This document shows, piece after piece, positions 5,764-8,416 of a stretch of 8,416 nt of DNA. The DNA comes from Burkholderiaceae bacterium (GTDB lineage: Bacteria > Pseudomonadota > Gammaproteobacteria > Burkholderiales > Burkholderiaceae_C), in NCBI GenBank assembly GCA_023268425.1, contig JALRFN010000037.1:1-8416 (forward strand). The letters run 5' to 3'. The notes under the pieces are model-generated. The model ran no database searches. It saw only the letters and a list, made by a program, of their open reading frames with translations, and was not told where the DNA came from. The position numbers and the translations under genes are program-made. Numbering within the stretch: position 1 is the first letter of the stretch; each line of letters begins with the position of its first letter.

Positions 5764-7406
5764 GAGGCCGCGTGCACGCGGCCGGACAAGACCGTGCCCC
5801 AGACGCGCACGTCTTTGAGCTGCTCGGGCGGCAGGCTCAAGGGGTCGTCCTCCAAGACGGCGAAGTCGGCGCGCTTGCCCACTTCGATGCTGCCCACTTC
5901 TTGCTCCAAATTCAGCGTCCAAGCGGCGCCCAGCGTGATGGCGTGCAAGGCCTCGGCGATGCTGAGCTTGAGTTGTTCGCCCAAGACCACGCCATTGGGC
6001 GTGACGCGGTTGACCGCACACCAGGCCACGTGCAAGGGGCCGAGCGGGGTGATCGGTGCGTCAGAGTGCATGGACATGTTCACGCCTGCATTCAGCGCGC
6101 TGCGGCAATCGTCCAAGCGATGGGCGCGGTCGGGGCCCATGGTTTGGGCAAGGTGTTGATCGCCCCAGTACCACAGGTGGTTGGTGAACAGGTTGACGCC
6201 CAGGCCCAGCGTGGCCATGCGTTTGAACCCCGTGTGGTCGATCATTTGCGCGTGCTGCAAGACGTGGCGGTGATCGGGGCGTGGCGCACGCGACAAGACC
6301 CTGGCGATGGCGTCAATGGCGGCGTCGCTGGCCTCGTCACCGTTGGTGTGGGTGTGGATGTTCAGGCCCGCACGGTGGTAGACCTCAAAGTCTTGCTCGT
6401 ACTGCGAGGGCGCAGTCACCCAAATGCCATTGGGTGCGCCGTTGAAATAACCCGGCGCGCGCAAACGGCCCGAGAAGCCTTGGATGGAGCCATCCAACAT
6501 CATCTTGACCAAACCAAAGCGCAAGCGGTCGCTGTTGGTTTCTTGCAGTTGAGCCACATGCTGGGCGCCGTCTTGGGCACCCATGGGCCCGTGGAAGGCT
6601 TGGAAGGCGGGCACCAGGCGCAACGGATAAGCGTCGTCTTCGGTCGCGGCGCGCAAGGTGGCGACGTCGTGCTCACTGAGTTTGTTGACCAAATCGGTGG
6701 CGGTGGTCACGCCAGCGCGGCAAGCCATGCGCGCATAGCCGTTCAAGGTTTTCGCAGTCACTGGCGCCAGCACGCCGACGTTGCCCAGCAGGCGCATGAT
6801 CGGGAACATGGCTGCCGGCTCTTGCAACTCGCCGTTGGGTTCGCCATTGGGGTAGCGCATGACCCCTTCAATTTCGCAGTCGCGGTCGATGCCCGCGTCG
6901 CGCAGCGCCACCGAGTTGGCGTTCATCAGGTGTCCGTTGGCGTGTTGCACCACCACGCGCCGGGTCGTGGAAACGCGGTCCAAATGCGTGGTGTCCATGC
7001 GCTCGGCGCCGAAATAAATCGGGTCAAAGCCCCAGGCAAACAGCGCACCGTCGTCACCGCGTGCGCTCATCTCGGCATCGATGCCACGCAGTCGCTCAAC
7101 GGCAGCGTCCATGCTGCGCACACCTTTCCACCAATGGCCATCCACGTCGCGGCGGTCGAACCAACCCAGGTAGGGCCATTGCCACATGCCGCCTTCAAGC
7201 GCGTGGCTGTGGCCCTCAATCAGGCCGGGCATCAAGACCTTGTCGGCAAAGCGTTCATCGACGTTCGTGGCCCCCCAGGCTTGCATGCGCGCCCAGTCAC
7301 CGACCGCAACGATGCGACCATCGCGCACCGCCACGTGGGTGGCTTGCGGCTGCAGCGGGTCCATGGTGATGATTTTTTTGGCAACGTAGACGGTGAGTGT
7401 GGTCAT
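5760..7406 (-). CDS. metal-dependent amidohydrolase, COG1574/YtcJ-type (Amidohydro_3)
   Basis: This 548-residue enzyme belongs to the amidohydrolase superfamily subgroup with N-terminal metal-binding HxH. Recognised parts: the beta-sandwich start with IITMD, the metal site GLIEGHSHALEG (61-72; His66 and His68), VKMMLDGSIQG (300-310; Lys301 is the probable carbamylated metal bridge), HTHTNGD (351-357), QHAQMIDHTG (384-393) and the catalytic Asp449 in MHSDAPITPLGP (446-457), then a closing beta-sandwich (GSIEVGKRADFAVLEDDPL). All expected metal ligands are present and the length is normal for the group. The substrate is unknown; the family covers hydrolases of amides, formamides, ureas and related bonds. 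The start is placed at MTTL (7404-7406) because the family begins there; an in-frame extension of 35 codons to a GTG at 7509-7511 looks untranslated. The stop overlaps the COG0523 start as ATGA. Confidence 0.93.
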   Translation of the reverse strand: MTTLTVYVAKKIITMDPLQPQATHVAVRDGRIVAVGDWARMQAWGATNVDERFADKVLMPGLIEGHSHALEGGMWQWPYLGWFDRRDVDGHWWKGVRSMDAAVERLRGIDAEMSARGDDGALFAWGFDPIYFGAERMDTTHLDRVSTTRRVVVQHANGHLMNANSVALRDAGIDRDCEIEGVMRYPNGEPNGELQEPAAMFPIMRLLGNVGVLAPVTAKTLNGYARMACRAGVTTATDLVNKLSEHDVATLRAATEDDAYPLRLVPAFQAFHGPMGAQDGAQHVAQLQETNSDRLRFGLVKMMLDGSIQGFSGRLRAPGYFNGAPNGIWVTAPSQYEQDFEVYHRAGLNIHTHTNGDEASDAAIDAIARVLSRAPRPDHRHVLQHAQMIDHTGFKRMATLGLGVNLFTNHLWYWGDQHLAQTMGPDRAHRLDDCRSALNAGVNMSMHSDAPITPLGPLHVAWCAVNRVTPNGVVLGEQLKLSIAEALHAITLGAAWTLNLEQEVGSIEVGKRADFAVLEDDPLSLPPEQLKDVRVWGTVLSGRVHAAS

Positions 7407-7563
7407 GTGAGGCTCGGTGCGTAGAACAAAAGTCGGCAGCTTATCGACGCGCACGCGATACGACAAGTCTGCCCCGGTGTCCTGGGGTCGCTCAGACGAC
7501 CGCAGTGCCACGCGGCGTGGTGCGTTGACGGCGTTTGCAACGTGCAGTCGCCTAGCGGGGGGT

Positions 7564-8334
7564 TCAGATCAATTCAGTCAACGGGCGCAGTGCGTAACCC
7601 GCGTCGAGCAAGGCTTGTTTCACAGCTCGCGCCGTGGCCACCGCGTGTGCGCCATCGCCATGCACGCAGATGCTGTGGATGTCACTGGGCAGCACGCTGC
7701 CGTCAGCGGCGACGATGCCGCCGGCTTGGAGCATGCGCAGCACATGCTGTGCGCAAGCCTGGGCATCGCCAACCATGGCGTTTGGTTGTTGACGGGAGAC
7801 CAGTTGGCCATCGGATTGGTAGTTGCGATCAGCAAATATTTCCAAGGCGGTGTTCAGGCCCAAGGCTTGACCCACTTGAGCCAGTACCGAAGCGGCTGGC
7901 GCCAAAAGAATCAACTGCGCATCGACGGCCGCAATGGCCTCGCACACCACACGTGCCGTGTTGGCGTCGGCGGCAGCCAGGTTGTGCAGCGCGCCATGCG
8001 GCTTGACGTGAGTCACCGCACCACCAGCCGCGCGCGCCAGCGCTTGCAGCGCTCCCACTTGGTAGAGCACCACGGCGCGCAATTCCTCGTCACTCAAGCG
8101 CATGGCACGACGGCCGAAACCTTGCAGGTCGGGGTAAGACGGGTGGGCACCAACGCTGACGCCGCTGGCGAAGGCCAAGCGCAGGGTTTGGGACATGTGC
8201 AAGGGGTCACCAGCGTGAAAGCCGCAGGCGAGGTTGGCGCTGCGCACGATCTCCAGCATCGCCGCGTCGTCGCCCATGGTCCATGCGCCGTAGCTTTCGC
8301 CCAAGTCGGCATTGAGGTTGATGGCTGGGTTCAT
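7564..8334 (-). CDS. pxpA: 5-oxoprolinase subunit A (PxpA, LamB/YcsF family)
   Basis: PxpA works with PxpB and PxpC to open 5-oxoproline (pyroglutamate) to glutamate at the cost of ATP. This cytoplasmic protein has 256 residues, near the usual 245-255. Family motifs: NLNADLGES (6-14), ANLACGFHAGDP (33-44), GAHPSYPDLQGFGRR (62-76), HVKPHGALHN (109-118) and SICVHGDG near 201-208, all in the order expected for a LamB/YcsF TIM-barrel-like fold. An upstream GTG at 8344-8346 is in frame, but the ATG at 8332-8334 is better: GGAG lies 6 bases before it and the family usually begins M-x-x-x-I-D/N-L-N. The ATG overlaps the stop of the gene to the right as ATGA, so the two are translationally coupled; the usual order pxpB-pxpC-pxpA makes that neighbour likely pxpC. 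The amidohydrolase follows after 157 bases. Confidence 0.95.
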   Translation of the reverse strand: MNPAINLNADLGESYGAWTMGDDAAMLEIVRSANLACGFHAGDPLHMSQTLRLAFASGVSVGAHPSYPDLQGFGRRAMRLSDEELRAVVLYQVGALQALARAAGGAVTHVKPHGALHNLAAADANTARVVCEAIAAVDAQLILLAPAASVLAQVGQALGLNTALEIFADRNYQSDGQLVSRQQPNAMVGDAQACAQHVLRMLQAGGIVAADGSVLPSDIHSICVHGDGAHAVATARAVKQALLDAGYALRPLTELI

Positions 8335-8414
8335 GCCTTGCTCCACTGTGAGGGGTCTAGGGCATGGATCATGCCGTCAATCAGGTTGCTTTGGTTCAGC
8401 GCATCGACATCCAG
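8331..8414 (-). CDS. C-terminal tail of an upstream gene, by context probably pxpC; cut by window edge
   Basis: Twenty-seven codons and a TGA stop (8331-8333) form an open frame from the window edge, ending DPSQWSKA and overlapping the pxpA start as ATGA. The full visible part begins LDVDALNQSNLIDGMIHALD. The tail also contains the pxpA ribosome site. It is too short to identify by sequence alone and I do not see a signature of PxpC in it. Its position and coupling to pxpA fit the known pxpB-pxpC-pxpA order, so a biotin-dependent carboxyltransferase-like PxpC is the best guess. A different gene that merely precedes pxpA cannot be excluded. Confidence 0.55.
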   Translation of the reverse strand: MDVDALNQSNLIDGMIHALDPSQWSKA

Positions 8415-8416
8415 CC

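Noticed and set aside
4786..6159. A 457-codon plus-strand frame opposite the COG0523 GTPase and the end of the amidohydrolase.
   Set aside because: The opposite strand carries clear Walker A, GCVCC and NKTD motifs; this frame is low-complexity antisense.
5772..7424. A 550-codon plus-strand frame opposite the amidohydrolase.
   Set aside because: It mirrors the amidohydrolase codons, is full of Val, His, Gln and Gly without motifs, and the sense strand has all metal ligands.
7438..7466. TTGTCG and TAAGCT spaced 17 bases on the minus strand before the amidohydrolase, considered as a promoter.
   Set aside because: The -10 matches consensus at only three of six positions; the gap probably holds a promoter, but this pair is not convincing.
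7407..7563. The 157-base gap between pxpA and the amidohydrolase, searched for a terminator or riboswitch.
   Set aside because: Small palindromes such as CCACGCCGCGTGG and CCCC...GGGG are present, but none has a T run or a recognisable aptamer pattern.

Overview
The window looks like a GC-rich betaproteobacterial chromosome segment, most likely Burkholderiales and perhaps Comamonadaceae. This is inferred from codon style, a TRAP transporter of the mannitol/chloroaromatic/2-oxoacid subgroup, a PxpA 5-oxoprolinase subunit, a NodN-like MaoC hydratase and a YbjQ protein. No rRNA, tRNA, CRISPR array, insertion sequence, prophage gene or replication origin is visible. Nearly all of the window is coding, and the only gaps are short intergenic stretches, all under 160 bases.

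Left half, plus strand (1-3798): the C-terminal part of a TRAP small permease (DctQ type), an unusually long TRAP large permease (DctM type), a dUTPase (dut) 6 bases after it, and, after a 95-base gap with a hairpin, a 12-TM MFS transporter. The solute-binding protein expected with the TRAP permeases is not in the window and probably lies upstream.

Right half, minus strand (3820-8416), read in transcription order from the right edge: the last 27 codons of a gene that by context should be pxpC; pxpA, overlapping it by ATGA; a 157-base gap; a COG1574-type metal-dependent amidohydrolase; a COG0523 metallochaperone GTPase coupled to it by ATGA; a MaoC/NodN-like hot-dog hydratase; and a YbjQ-family protein with its own candidate promoter. 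The two strands converge at 3799-3819, with 21 bases between the MFS and ybjQ stop codons.

PxpA is part of the ATP-dependent 5-oxoprolinase that turns pyroglutamate into glutamate. Just downstream sits a carbamylated-lysine type amidohydrolase, with a metal-inserting GTPase fused to it at the translational level. The most interesting reading is that the GTPase is a dedicated metal chaperone for that amidohydrolase, and that the hydrolase may work on a cyclic amide or related compound. That functional link is inference. Otherwise the window reads as ordinary metabolic chromosome; I found no clear sign of a wholly undescribed system.
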